From positions 62,001-126,000 of the forward strand of contig CAXTSX010000004.1 of NCBI GenBank assembly GCA_964247085.1: a stretch of DNA of 64,000 nt, written 5' to 3'. The stretch is from JAAFHZ01 sp964247085. Its GTDB lineage: Bacteria > Cyanobacteriota > Cyanobacteriia > Cyanobacteriales > Chamaesiphonaceae. A model generated the notes under the pieces. It ran no database searches and was not told where the DNA came from. It saw nothing but the letters and a program-made list of their open reading frames with translations. The translations under genes were made by a program, and so were the position numbers. Of the stretch, positions 51,305 to 59,522 are shown piece by piece; position 1 is the first letter of the stretch, and every line of letters starts with the position of its first letter.

Positions 51305-52099
51305 TTACTTCGTAGCCACCACCGCCAAATTCCAGGCATACTTCCGCAACCCCGGCATCCTCTTTAACCAATAATCCACACTTTCCAACCGCCGATATCC
51401 CGGAGCCAACCGCTGATGCTCCAAAATAATCTTCTTCCAATAGCGCTCCTGATTCGGATTCACCTTCTCAATCAAATAAAAACGCAAAAAGATCCACAGC
51501 GTCGCTAACCAAAAAGTGTCATAGTCTGTCTGGGAAAAGGTCGATCGCACAAACTTCACAATATTAAAATCCAACGGCGTTTCATCTTCAGTCCGTACCG
51601 CAGTCGCCATCCGCCGATAGACATTAATCACCGGATTGTGAGTCAGTGGATCCCAAAAACAAGCTTGACCACCGGGCTTCAGCACCCGGTGCATTTCTTG
51701 GATGCAAGCCGTCGGATCCGGTAAATGATGCAAAAGATTCGAGGCATAGACAATATCAAAACTGCCATCGGGGAAATCCAAGGCCATGGCATTTACCGTC
51801 GCTCCTTCCACCTGCACTCCATTACTAGCCGCCAACTTCAGCGCCACTTCTACCATCCCTGGCGAATAGTCCGAGGCAATACAGTGCGCGCCGCGTTTGG
51901 CAAAGTACACGCTATTTTCCCCAGCCCCGCAGCCTAAATCCAGCAACCGCTTACCAGTCACATCACCCAGATGCTGCAAAATAAAGCGGTTTTCTGGAGC
52001 CGTACAAGCTTCAAAATAATCCCGAACTTGGATGCCTTCGATATCGATCGTGGCGGCCCATTCATCGTGAAACTGACGCTCTTTTTCAAATAAATCCAT
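51305..52099 (-). CDS. Class I SAM-dependent methyltransferase
   Basis: The 264 residues have a clear SAM-binding motif I (LLDLGCGAGENSVYF), a strand-2 acidic (IASDYSPGMVEVAL), and post-motif (YASNLLHHLPDP, then HRVLKPGGQACFW). The Methyltransf_11 type is certain but the substrate is not: quinone, lipid or small metabolite are all possible. It begins right after the HTH protein gene on the same strand (gap three bases), so the two are co-transcribed. Confidence 0.88.
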   Translation of the reverse strand: MDLFEKERQFHDEWAATIDIEGIQVRDYFEACTAPENRFILQHLGDVTGKRLLDLGCGAGENSVYFAKRGAHCIASDYSPGMVEVALKLAASNGVQVEGATVNAMALDFPDGSFDIVYASNLLHHLPDPTACIQEMHRVLKPGGQACFWDPLTHNPVINVYRRMATAVRTEDETPLDFNIVKFVRSTFSQTDYDTFWLATLWIFLRFYLIEKVNPNQERYWKKIILEHQRLAPGYRRLESVDYWLKRMPGLRKYAWNLAVVATK

Positions 52100-52102
52100 A
52101 AG

Positions 52103-53188
52103 CTAGTGCAAAGAGTAGATCTGACCATCGACCAATAATCGGGTAATTCCTTTGGCCTCTAGATGGCGGCTGGTTTTTTGGAACAGGCTGCTATCGGGCA
52201 CCTTAATTACTCGGTTGGTGTGACTGCTAGAAAAACGCTTAGCCACCCGATGATTATCAAAAATCGGCAAAGTTTGCTGGGGAACTTCATCTGTCGGAAT
52301 ATTCCCTAATTCGGCAAACTCGCGCAGCGGCTTGGCAATCAACTCCGCAAATTTATCGATCACAATGTAACAGGTTCGGGGCAGCTTGGCCGCAGACAGG
52401 GGCAGCACTTGCACCTGAATATCACTGGCCAGCACTGTAGGAGTGAGTCCGTAAGACCAATCCTCCTCATCATGGAAGTCTTCCTCATCTTCATCCAACA
52501 GACCGCCCATATCTTCGCCTAAGATATCGGCTAAGGCCAAGACGTCTTCTTGATCGTCTTCATCTTCTTCGGCTACTTCATCATCATGCAAAGGCAGGAT
52601 GGTTTGTATTGGTACCGCTGCTCTAGTAACTTCTACCGCTGTTACTATTGGCACAGCAGTGGGAATAGCCGCAGGAGTCGGAGTACTCTTAATTGCTTTG
52701 ATAATAGGTTTTGGCGGTAATTCTGCAGGAGCATCTGCTGCTAGCTCCAACTCTTCACTGCTAAAAAGTGCCGATGACCGACGACGCACCCGTCTTTGAT
52801 CCTGAAGAGTTCCTTTTTTGACGGGCTTGGATTTGCTCGATATGGGTACTGAAACTGGTTCATCCGATCGATCTACTGACATGTCAAATTCTGGCAGCTC
52901 TTCGATCGCTCCCGCATCGGCCAATACTTCCTTGCTGCCGAGCGACGGGTCTAGGAGCAGCGCGATCTCTTCTTCACTAAATTCGGCTTTCTGGCCACGT
53001 TTTTCCGACATCAGCGTCTCATATTCCGCTTCTGGAATATGACTTTTGAGCAGCCGACTCACCGTCGAGTTACTAACTCCATAGCGAATGGCTAAAGCTG
53101 CTGTATTTTCTGCTGACGATCGATAGACTTTGACAATCTCTTTTTTATCAGCAGCGGTAAGCTTCCGTGGACTCATAAATTTAGGCAA
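52103..53188 (-). CDS. HTH protein with acidic linker, conserved cyanobacterial type
   Basis: This 361-residue protein starts with a transposase-like HTH unit (SPRKLTAADKKEIVKVYR, then ALAIRYGVSNSTVSRLLKSH). Residues ~85-215 are low-complexity, and residues ~200-240 are intensely acidic (DEEDEDD-type). A folded C-terminal region follows (CYIVIDKFAELIAKPL and a short tail with VDGQIYSLH). It is not a transposase: no DDE core is seen. The composition suggests a DNA-binding regulator or nucleoid-type protein, but the function is unknown. It is followed closely by the methyltransferase gene. Confidence 0.7.
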   Translation of the reverse strand: MPKFMSPRKLTAADKKEIVKVYRSSAENTAALAIRYGVSNSTVSRLLKSHIPEAEYETLMSEKRGQKAEFSEEEIALLLDPSLGSKEVLADAGAIEELPEFDMSVDRSDEPVSVPISSKSKPVKKGTLQDQRRVRRRSSALFSSEELELAADAPAELPPKPIIKAIKSTPTPAAIPTAVPIVTAVEVTRAAVPIQTILPLHDDEVAEEDEDDQEDVLALADILGEDMGGLLDEDEEDFHDEEDWSYGLTPTVLASDIQVQVLPLSAAKLPRTCYIVIDKFAELIAKPLREFAELGNIPTDEVPQQTLPIFDNHRVAKRFSSSHTNRVIKVPDSSLFQKTSRHLEAKGITRLLVDGQIYSLH

Positions 53189-53283
53189 CTCAAGGCAATA
53201 TCATCTAGATTCTAACCTACTGCCATCCGGTTAAGTTGACCCCACCCTTATTAATCCCTAATTAATCCCTAAATATGCTCAAC

Positions 53284-53308
53284 AAAAAGGTGGGTTTAAC
53301 CCACCTTT
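53284..53308 (-). terminator. psaD terminator
   Basis: AAAGGTGGGTT and AACCCACCTTT form a long stem with a small loop. The run of A at 53284-53288 reads as T on the minus strand. It lies 31 bases past the psaD stop. Confidence 0.8.
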
Positions 53309-53338
53309 GCCACTTAAGCTAAATCTATTTTCAAAGAC

Positions 53339-53767
53339 CTAAACTTCATAGGGCTTTTTGCCACTAAACTTGATAGTAGCAGGCTCGGGATTGCTACCAA
53401 TATTCCGATCAATCTTGCCCGCAAATTCGCGACCAGCATTGACTTTTTCAGGAAATACACCATCATTAGGATGAAGCAAAGCGCAATCACCATTAGGGGT
53501 AATGCGGTAAATTTTATAGTCTTCGATTTTAGGCTTGAACTTGGTGCGAAGCTGGGTACCCAGAGCCAAGCACTGTTCTTTACGTGCCAAATACAGCAGG
53601 TTTTCACCAGCATTCATGGTCGCTGCGCCACCAGTAGGCATCTCAAAAACTTGAGCTGACTTGCTGGTCCAAGTAATCGCATATTTTTCTTCAACATCAG
53701 CCTTGGAAAGCAAGCCGCCGGTGCTACCACCAAAGATGGGGGTCTTGCCAGAAAGTTTTTCCGCCAT
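53339..53767 (-). CDS. psaD: Photosystem I subunit II (PsaD)
   Basis: The stromal/cytoplasmic subunit that docks ferredoxin and holds PsaC. The 142 residues contain TPIFGGSTGGLLSKADVEEKY, in short TPIFGGSTGGLL, then YAITWTSKSAQVFEMPTGG, NLLYLARKEQCLALGTQLR and YKIYRITPNG, all invariant. I start at the ATG at 53767 (MAEKLSGKTPIFGG). The 21 extra codons upstream have no family match. Full length, transcribed alone, followed by a strong terminator. In other species psaD is light-regulated. Confidence 0.97.
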   Translation of the reverse strand: MAEKLSGKTPIFGGSTGGLLSKADVEEKYAITWTSKSAQVFEMPTGGAATMNAGENLLYLARKEQCLALGTQLRTKFKPKIEDYKIYRITPNGDCALLHPNDGVFPEKVNAGREFAGKIDRNIGSNPEPATIKFSGKKPYEV

Positions 53768-53854
53768 AATTTTGTATATATGTAGGGTTTTGAGAGGATC
53801 GTACCATTGCCAGCTAGCCAGAATTACCACTTTGTCAAGAACTGTAACACTTGC

Positions 53855-54634
53855 CTACCAAGGAACTTTAGCCGTGGCTGCAATTAGATAGGGATGTGCC
53901 CACCAAAAAAAAGCCACAAACGCACCTACCCCCAGGTAAGCCGGGCGTAAAAATTCTCTCAATTGCAGGGTTTGACGACCTTGGGCGATCGCTAAGCCGG
54001 GGAAAATCGAAGTCTGCTCTTGGACTGCCAAAAATTCGTCGCCGTAGCGTTTTAGCAGTCGTTGATCACCATGCCAAACCGCAAACAGGTGATGAGCCAT
54101 TAATCCTACTGAAGTGACCAGCGTAAAACTAGTACCCATCCACAGGCAATGCGCCACACACCAAATTAGTTGCCCGACCATTTGGGGATGGCGGGTAATG
54201 CGCATAATGCCGGTTTCGTAGATGCGAACCTGGGGTTTGAACACCGCCGCCACCTCCAAAAGATTAAAGGTGGCCGGATAGAGGAACAAAAAAGAAATAG
54301 CCGATAATACCCAAACAGTTTCAAAAATACCTGGAACGGCACGAACATCCCACAGCTCTAGGCCATCGTTGTGATGGTTAAAGAAGTAAATGATGAGCCC
54401 AGTGGCAAAGGGCACGCTGACCAGGGCGAAAATTACTCGGTACCACCGAGCGCCAATTTTACTCTCGCCCCAAGGCCGGAGGGCAGCTAGACCGCTGTGG
54501 GCGATCGCAAAGCCGAACAAGAGAGCCAGAATAATGAAATGGCTATCAGATAACCAAGGAATGATGGCGGCCACGATGATTTGAATAAATTTAAGATGTG
54601 ATGACAGCCACCAGTTTAAAGGTTTGTCACCCAA
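53855..54634 (-). CDS. NnrU/Z-ISO family membrane protein (15-cis-zeta-carotene isomerase-like)
   Basis: The 259-residue polytopic membrane protein shows the NnrU/Z-ISO pattern: AIAHSGLAALRPWG, ARWYRVIFALVS, the histidines in HHNDGL and ITRHPQMVGQ, and a conserved WxxAHCLWMG. In plants Z-ISO is a haem-dependent zeta-carotene isomerase. Many cyanobacterial homologues are likely isomerases or related haem membrane proteins. The start is uncertain: TTG at 54634, or a GTG at 54574. It lies downstream of the RDD gene on the same strand. Confidence 0.75.
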   Translation of the reverse strand: MGDKPLNWWLSSHLKFIQIIVAAIIPWLSDSHFIILALLFGFAIAHSGLAALRPWGESKIGARWYRVIFALVSVPFATGLIIYFFNHHNDGLELWDVRAVPGIFETVWVLSAISFLFLYPATFNLLEVAAVFKPQVRIYETGIMRITRHPQMVGQLIWCVAHCLWMGTSFTLVTSVGLMAHHLFAVWHGDQRLLKRYGDEFLAVQEQTSIFPGLAIAQGRQTLQLREFLRPAYLGVGAFVAFFWWAHPYLIAATAKVPW

Positions 54635-54643
54635 AAGACAGCC

Positions 54644-55408
54644 CTAGCTCCGAAACTCTCGCTGATAGACAAAATAGGCCGCCTGAATAAATAAGTGGGG
54701 ATTTTTGGCGATCGATCTATCAGACAACTGCAAAATCTCTAACAGCTGCTCGGCTAACTGGTAACTAATTTTGATTTGAGCATGGTCAATCAGCAAAGGA
54801 TACCGTTGCAGGTAACGGCGTATTATGGCAAAGTCGTCGGGGTTTAAGGCTCCAATTTGACCAGTTTCTACCAGTCGATCGACTAAGCTCTGACAGGCTG
54901 GGTCGATGGCAATTTCTTGTGGACTAATTGTTTGGCCTTCTTGTACCACCACCGTGCCCGCTACCCAATCACCCAACCGTTTTTCCTGCTTGGTAAACAT
55001 AATTAAACCTAAGCCAATAAATAAAATATCATCGATCACCCGCAAGAGCGATCGCATAATGGCTTGCTGTAAACCAGCATTACGACCATCATCCCGAATT
55101 ACGCGAATTTTGGCATAACGCTTGCCGGGAGTTTGGCCGCGCCAAACAGTCTCGAAAAATACAAAGTAGCCAACATAAACCACAAAAAACAGGAGCAACT
55201 GCACAGCTGCTACCCACTTTTTTAGACCATCAATAGCTGGCACAGCGTAGATTAATAAAGCCGACAACAACAGCAATAAAAAGAGGGCAATCATCCAGAG
55301 CAGATAGTCGATCACGAGGGCAAATGTGCGACTACCAATCCCAGCTAGTGTGAAATTTAGCTCAACACTCTCGGGGGTTCTGGATTTAAACGGCTTGAGA
55401 AATTGCAT
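54644..55408 (-). CDS. RDD family membrane protein
   Basis: The 254 residues carry the RDD signature as IGSRTFALVIDYLLW near the N-terminus (the usual Arg and two Asp region), about three spans, and GQTPGKRYAKIRVIRDDG. A soluble C-terminal third follows. RDD proteins accompany MoxR/DUF58 membrane clusters in many bacteria. It is the second gene of a unit after the multispan protein at 55413 (gap 4 bases) and precedes the NnrU gene. Confidence 0.85.
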   Translation of the reverse strand: MQFLKPFKSRTPESVELNFTLAGIGSRTFALVIDYLLWMIALFLLLLLSALLIYAVPAIDGLKKWVAAVQLLLFFVVYVGYFVFFETVWRGQTPGKRYAKIRVIRDDGRNAGLQQAIMRSLLRVIDDILFIGLGLIMFTKQEKRLGDWVAGTVVVQEGQTISPQEIAIDPACQSLVDRLVETGQIGALNPDDFAIIRRYLQRYPLLIDHAQIKISYQLAEQLLEILQLSDRSIAKNPHLFIQAAYFVYQREFRS

Positions 55409-55412
55409 AGAT

Positions 55413-56366
55413 TTAACGCATCTGTAAGTCAGCTCCCTCGCGCCGACTCCGTAAATCGAAATAAACCACTGACTTGATGGCTTGCCAAAAAGGTACCAAA
55501 AATAACTCCAACAAGAAACCCAGCACTATAGAAGCAATTTGGAGGATCACGTAATTACTACCTTGTCCTAATGAGGCCAGCGCTTCTGGGCTAGAACCAG
55601 CTTGCCGTATTTGATCCATCATCAGGCTATAAGAAGCGAAAGTGGGAGCATTAGCCAATAAACTTAGGGGCAAAGTAATTAAAAATGCCACAAAGATAAT
55701 GAGCTGGATTCTGACGATAAAAGGTGTAGCCAGTTGCCGACTGCGTCCGATACTGTTCAGCGGTTCCATCCGATTTTCTACCGCTAGAGGTAACTCGGCC
55801 ACAAACCAATAGGAATAAAAGCGAATAATTAACCAGAGGAAAGCCATAATGCCAGCTAGGATCAAAATTCCACACAATATTCCACCGACTACCCCCTGAA
55901 TTTGAGTGAGCAAAAATACTCCTAATCCGCCCAAAACAAGTAATGCTAGGTAGCTCAGGATAAAAACGCCTATTAAGAATAGAACTAGCCACAATGATAA
56001 ACGGAGAAACTTCCAATGCTGGGGAGCAAGTTGGCGAGTGGCTTCTACCATGGTTTCTGGTTGATTAGCCAGTTGCTGATAGGCCAAGCGCGAAATAATT
56101 GCTCGATTGACGGCGGCTTTGCCTAAACAAAAACAAAGAAATCCAATCCAGGCAATAATAGCCAACAAAGTCACTACAGCATTGTTAATAGCTCCTACCA
56201 CCGCGCCCATGGGCACTAATCCCAAAAAACCCAAAAACAGCCAACCCACTGCCCGCAATGATGCCCAAAAGTAATCTCGAAAATTAGATTTATAAAGAGT
56301 AACACCGGCACTCACCACATTTCCAACACTAAGGGTACCGATCGGATCTGAGCTACTTTTACGCAT
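55413..56366 (-). CDS. Multispan membrane protein of the RDD/SpoIIM cluster
   Basis: The 317-residue protein is almost wholly hydrophobic, with about six to eight spans and Gly-rich turns. The N-terminal LSVGNVVSAGVTLYKSNFRDYFW resembles membrane proteins of the glycerophosphodiester phosphodiesterase-membrane-domain group found with RDD genes. No catalytic residue is visible. It diverges from the spoIIM-like gene and is followed by the RDD gene. The function is unknown. Confidence 0.7.
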   Translation of the reverse strand: MRKSSSDPIGTLSVGNVVSAGVTLYKSNFRDYFWASLRAVGWLFLGFLGLVPMGAVVGAINNAVVTLLAIIAWIGFLCFCLGKAAVNRAIISRLAYQQLANQPETMVEATRQLAPQHWKFLRLSLWLVLFLIGVFILSYLALLVLGGLGVFLLTQIQGVVGGILCGILILAGIMAFLWLIIRFYSYWFVAELPLAVENRMEPLNSIGRSRQLATPFIVRIQLIIFVAFLITLPLSLLANAPTFASYSLMMDQIRQAGSSPEALASLGQGSNYVILQIASIVLGFLLELFLVPFWQAIKSVVYFDLRSRREGADLQMR

Positions 56367-56456
56367 AAGATAATGTCCTAGCTACAAGCTATGATACAGA
56401 AGCTGATTGGTCTATACATCAGCACCGAACAGTATACATTAGCCACTTACCAAGTT

Positions 56457-57440
56457 ATGAATGTTCAACGCTGGCTAGCCCGCCGTGCCGACAAGTGGCA
56501 AGAACTAGAAGTTTTATTACAACGGGCAGAAAGTCGTGGGGTGAAGTCTTTAACGGCTTTAGAGATTAGCAATTTGGCCAGCTTGTATCGATCGATCGCC
56601 GCTGATTTGGCGCGGGCTCAAACCAATCAAATTAGTGACAGCATTATTGCTGAGCTGCAAGCGCTCACCAGTCGGGCTTACAACCAAGTTTATCGGGGTT
56701 CTCATCGCCAAGATGCCGCTGGCCTTTGGCATTTCTATAGCTGGGAGCTGCCCCAGGTAATTCGGGAAACTTGGAGATATACCGCGATCGCCTTTGGTTT
56801 ATTTTTAGTCGGTGGCTTGATTGCTTGGTGGTTTGCTTGGCAAGATCCCAACTTTTTACCCATGATTGTGCCCCAGTCAATGATTGAAAAGGTGCGCGAT
56901 AAGCATGAACTATGGATGGGTTCAATTTTGGGTACCGAACCATTAGCTGCTAGTGGCATCATGATTAACAACTTGTCGGTGTGTTTTCGAGCGGTGGCCG
57001 GGGGGATTACGGCTGGCCTATTCACTGTGATCATTATGTTTCTCAATGGCGTATTGATCGGCGGAGCTGCCGCTCTGGTCAGCCAACATGATTTGGCTTA
57101 TCCTTTCTGGGCTTTTGTTTTCCCCCATGGTTCCCTGGAATTACCAGCGATTTTTATCTCCGGTGGTGCTGGACTGTTGATTGGCCGAGGATTGATATTT
57201 CCTGGCCAATATCGTCGCCGCGATGCCTTGCGAATTTATGGTTTGCAAGCGGCTAAATTGTTGATGGGCATTGTACCCATGTTGTTTATGGCCGGGATTA
57301 TTGAGGGCTTTTTCTCGCCTCAAGAAGTAATTCCCAGTGTCTTCAAGTATCTGGTGGGCACCGGCATTTTTATTATTTTTATCTTCTACTGTCTACGCAG
57401 TCCTGGGCATAGTGTGCCAAGAACTCTGACCTTGTCTTAA
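56457..57440 (+). CDS. SpoIIM family membrane protein (stage II sporulation M-like)
   Basis: About 327 residues from the ATG at 56457 (MNVQRWLARRADKWQELE). The upstream ATG at 56391 adds 22 unconserved residues. The N-terminal helical region (ALEISNLASLYRSIAADLARAQ) and a C-terminal block of about five spans with HGSLELPAIFISGGAG match the SpoIIM/DUF95 family. In non-sporulating bacteria it associates with MoxR, DUF58 and RDD genes in a presumed envelope-stress or membrane assembly system. Here those genes are present on both sides, although in the opposite orientation. Confidence 0.85.
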   Translation: MNVQRWLARRADKWQELEVLLQRAESRGVKSLTALEISNLASLYRSIAADLARAQTNQISDSIIAELQALTSRAYNQVYRGSHRQDAAGLWHFYSWELPQVIRETWRYTAIAFGLFLVGGLIAWWFAWQDPNFLPMIVPQSMIEKVRDKHELWMGSILGTEPLAASGIMINNLSVCFRAVAGGITAGLFTVIIMFLNGVLIGGAAALVSQHDLAYPFWAFVFPHGSLELPAIFISGGAGLLIGRGLIFPGQYRRRDALRIYGLQAAKLLMGIVPMLFMAGIIEGFFSPQEVIPSVFKYLVGTGIFIIFIFYCLRSPGHSVPRTLTLS

Positions 57441-57596
57441 TAAAGTGATTTTCGTTGAACAAAGTACCGCCTATTTCAAACTTGCAGTTACCGAGGCCAA
57501 GCCGAAACTAACGGTAATGGTATGCTTATTTCAGGAAATTAACCTAAAGTACGATTATTAGGACAGTACTTGAACTTTGTCTGTTGGATGCTTGTT

Positions 57597-57674
57597 ATGA
57601 AAAGACCGAATGACTTTTCTCGGATAGTTGTGGTCATGACAATAGCTTTTTTGGCTATGTTGTTGTTTCAGTAA
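57597..57674 (+). CDS. Possible 25-residue hydrophobic peptide
   Basis: A short frame MKRPNDFSRIVVVMTIAFLAM with an LLFQ end has a positive N-terminus and one possible membrane span. It ends three bases before the GTG of the next gene. No clear ribosome site precedes it. It may be a leader peptide or chance. Confidence 0.3.
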   Translation: MKRPNDFSRIVVVMTIAFLAMLLFQ

Positions 57675-57677
57675 GTA

Positions 57678-58178
57678 GTGTATGGTCAAACTCAAACAAC
57701 TACAAGTTTCTGGAGCAGCCTTGATACTTACGCTAAAGTGAGTGCTGCTGTGGTTGCTGCCATCACCGCGATCCTAGGAGTACCAGTCGCTTTCCTGCAA
57801 ACTCGTAAAACGATCGCGGAAATTCACAAGATTGAATTAGAAGCCAAGAAACTACGTGAGCAAACAGGTGATGAACTACCTGCCGAATACCAGGGACATC
57901 AGGTAAATATTTTAAATTCTGATGGAAACAACATTCAGATTTTTGTTGATCCCAGATTTGTAGCTCCGCTTCTTATTGTGCTGGATTTCGTGATTGCTTA
58001 CATAATTCTTGCACTTGCAGATTATGCGCTAAGACTTTTTCAGATCGAGATCATTAGTGCAATTGTTTTACCTATTGTTGGAGCTGCTTTATTCATACCT
58101 CTACTTCGTGAAGCGCTACGGCTACGTGGAACTTTGCGAACAGAATGGAAAAGTAATACGAAAGTGGAGACAGAGTAA
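57678..58178 (+). CDS. Hypothetical membrane protein with coiled-coil segment
   Basis: The 166 residues have a first hydrophobic segment (about 19-40, SAAVVAAITAILGVPVAFL), a helical charged stretch (TIAEIHKIELEAKKLREQTGDE) and two further spans at about 95-140. The start GTG at 57678 is provisional. A signal-type single-membrane linker of this shape is common in small bacterial membrane proteins, but I do not recognise the family. The gene opens the insert that separates spoIIM from the DUF58/MoxR half of the cluster. Confidence 0.55.
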   Translation: MYGQTQTTTSFWSSLDTYAKVSAAVVAAITAILGVPVAFLQTRKTIAEIHKIELEAKKLREQTGDELPAEYQGHQVNILNSDGNNIQIFVDPRFVAPLLIVLDFVIAYIILALADYALRLFQIEIISAIVLPIVGAALFIPLLREALRLRGTLRTEWKSNTKVETE

Positions 58179-58265
58179 CGTTTGATCGCTTTATGTTGAC
58201 AAGTAGAAAAGCAGCTAGATCCTGTAGTAGTTTACTACATTATTTAGGTGTGATAAGTTTAGCGC

Positions 58266-58553
58266 ATGAATTTTGAATGGGACGAAAGGAAAAATGAGGT
58301 TAACATTGATAAGCACGGCTTCGATTTTGCTGACGCTTATCGCATTTTTGATTTGCCAATGGCAGTTGAGCTTGATGAGCGTAACGACTATGGTGAAAAT
58401 CGATGGATTGGGACTGGAATGCTAGATGGGCGTGTGGTGATAGTAGTTTATACCGAGCCTGATGGCAACATAATTCGTATTATTTCACTTAGAAAAGCTC
58501 TCTCATATGAAAGGAAAGATTATGATCAATACCTCAAGAACGGATTGGGCTAG
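58266..58553 (+). CDS. brnT: BrnT-family RNase toxin
   Basis: The 95 residues match BrnT: FEWDERKNEVNIDKHGFDFADAYRIF, then the RxxxG-type block (RWIGTGMLDGRVVIVVYTE) and the C-terminal IIRIISLRKALSYERKDY (with the conserved R and Tyr). BrnT is a RelE-like ribonuclease toxin neutralised by BrnA. Start ATG at 58266. It overlaps brnA by 32 bases, and the pair looks intact. Confidence 0.9.
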   Translation: MNFEWDERKNEVNIDKHGFDFADAYRIFDLPMAVELDERNDYGENRWIGTGMLDGRVVIVVYTEPDGNIIRIISLRKALSYERKDYDQYLKNGLG

Positions 58554-58800
58554 AATCGACGCAATGTCAGATGATGAGATTGACACGTCTGATATCCCGC
58601 CTCTTACCGATGAGTTTTTCTCAAACGCAAAATTGCGAATGCCCTCTTCTTCGTTAGCGACTGTTGCTATTCGTGTTGATTCTGAGACGTTATCGTGGTT
58701 CCAGTCGAAAGGAGAAGAAGCCGAGCAACATATGGCTGCTGCCTTGCGAATCTATGCAGAAGCGCAGAAAAATGTTGCTGGTATGCGTCAATCAGCCTAA
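58522..58800 (+). CDS. brnA: BrnA-family antitoxin
   Basis: About 92 residues from the ATG at 58522, which has AAAGGAAAG a few bases upstream. The conserved opening TDWARIDAMSDDEIDTSDIPPLTDEFF is characteristic, in parts TDWARIDAMSDDEID and IPPLTDEFF. The C-terminal ribbon-helix-helix domain (AIRVDSETLSWFQSKGEE) represses the operon. An ATG at 58507 is in frame but inside brnT with no better ribosome site. Confidence 0.88.
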   Translation: MINTSRTDWARIDAMSDDEIDTSDIPPLTDEFFSNAKLRMPSSSLATVAIRVDSETLSWFQSKGEEAEQHMAAALRIYAEAQKNVAGMRQSA

Positions 58801-58851
58801 TGATCCTCTGGATTTTCCAATCGAATAACACTCAGCCCACAGGATTTTGCA

Positions 58852-59472
58852 GTGTCTAGACAGTCCATCATTCAGCCCGAGCAATCCTATAGCTTTTCAG
58901 ACTACTTCAAACTCAACTTTGCCCCCCAAGACATCCTGGCCTATTTTGGCGTATCTCTCCAACGCCGCTCCTTGCAACTGCCCCACTACCTCGGTGAACT
59001 CGATCGACTCACCGACCTCAAATCACGCATCGAGGAAAGCCTGCCTCGCCTCAGCCTCACCAGCGAAATGGCGCGGCGAGAATTCTTGATTGCCCCCGTC
59101 TTGACCGATTTATTGCACTACACCCAAGCCACCCTCAACGTCGAATACCCCGTCGCAGTCAGCGACCAACTCAAAGGCTCCCTCGACTACCTGCTCCAAA
59201 ATCACCAAACATTTTTAGTGATTGAGGCCAAAAATGAAGACCTAGAAAGAGGCTTTGTGCAGCTATCGATCGAACTCATCGCCCTCGATCAATGGATCGA
59301 ATCCGATCAAACCATCCTCTATGGAGCAATTTCCACTGGTAATATCTGGCAATTTGGTAGGTTCGATCGACAGTCCCGTGCCATCACCCAAGACCTCGAC
59401 CTCTATCGCGTCCCCGCCGATCTGGATGACTTACTGCGGATTTTAATCAGCATTTTATCAATGAATAATTGA
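58852..59472 (+). CDS. PD-(D/E)XK nuclease-like protein of unknown function
   Basis: The 206 residues show a restriction-endonuclease-like order: E78 in RREFLIAPVL, D112 in KGSLDYLL and E125-x-K127 in LVIEAKNED, preceded by a helical N-terminus (YFKLNFAPQDILAYFG). These residues could bind metal and catalyse phosphodiester cleavage. The family seems common in cyanobacteria near toxin-antitoxin or restriction genes, and its role is not known. Start GTG at 58852, 52 bases after brnA. No methyltransferase accompanies it. Confidence 0.65.
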   Translation: MSRQSIIQPEQSYSFSDYFKLNFAPQDILAYFGVSLQRRSLQLPHYLGELDRLTDLKSRIEESLPRLSLTSEMARREFLIAPVLTDLLHYTQATLNVEYPVAVSDQLKGSLDYLLQNHQTFLVIEAKNEDLERGFVQLSIELIALDQWIESDQTILYGAISTGNIWQFGRFDRQSRAITQDLDLYRVPADLDDLLRILISILSMNN

Positions 59473-59522
59473 TAGAATGCTAAACCGGACATTAAAAATT
59501 GATGTTCAAGAGTTGGAAATAT

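Noticed and set aside
52103..53188. Transposase, suggested by the N-terminal HTH.
   Set aside because: No DDE, HUH or serine-recombinase core and no inverted repeats flank it. The acidic middle does not fit a transposase.
53768..53830. Longer PsaD start, 21 codons upstream.
   Set aside because: The added residues do not match any PsaD; the ATG at 53767 gives the exact family N-terminus.
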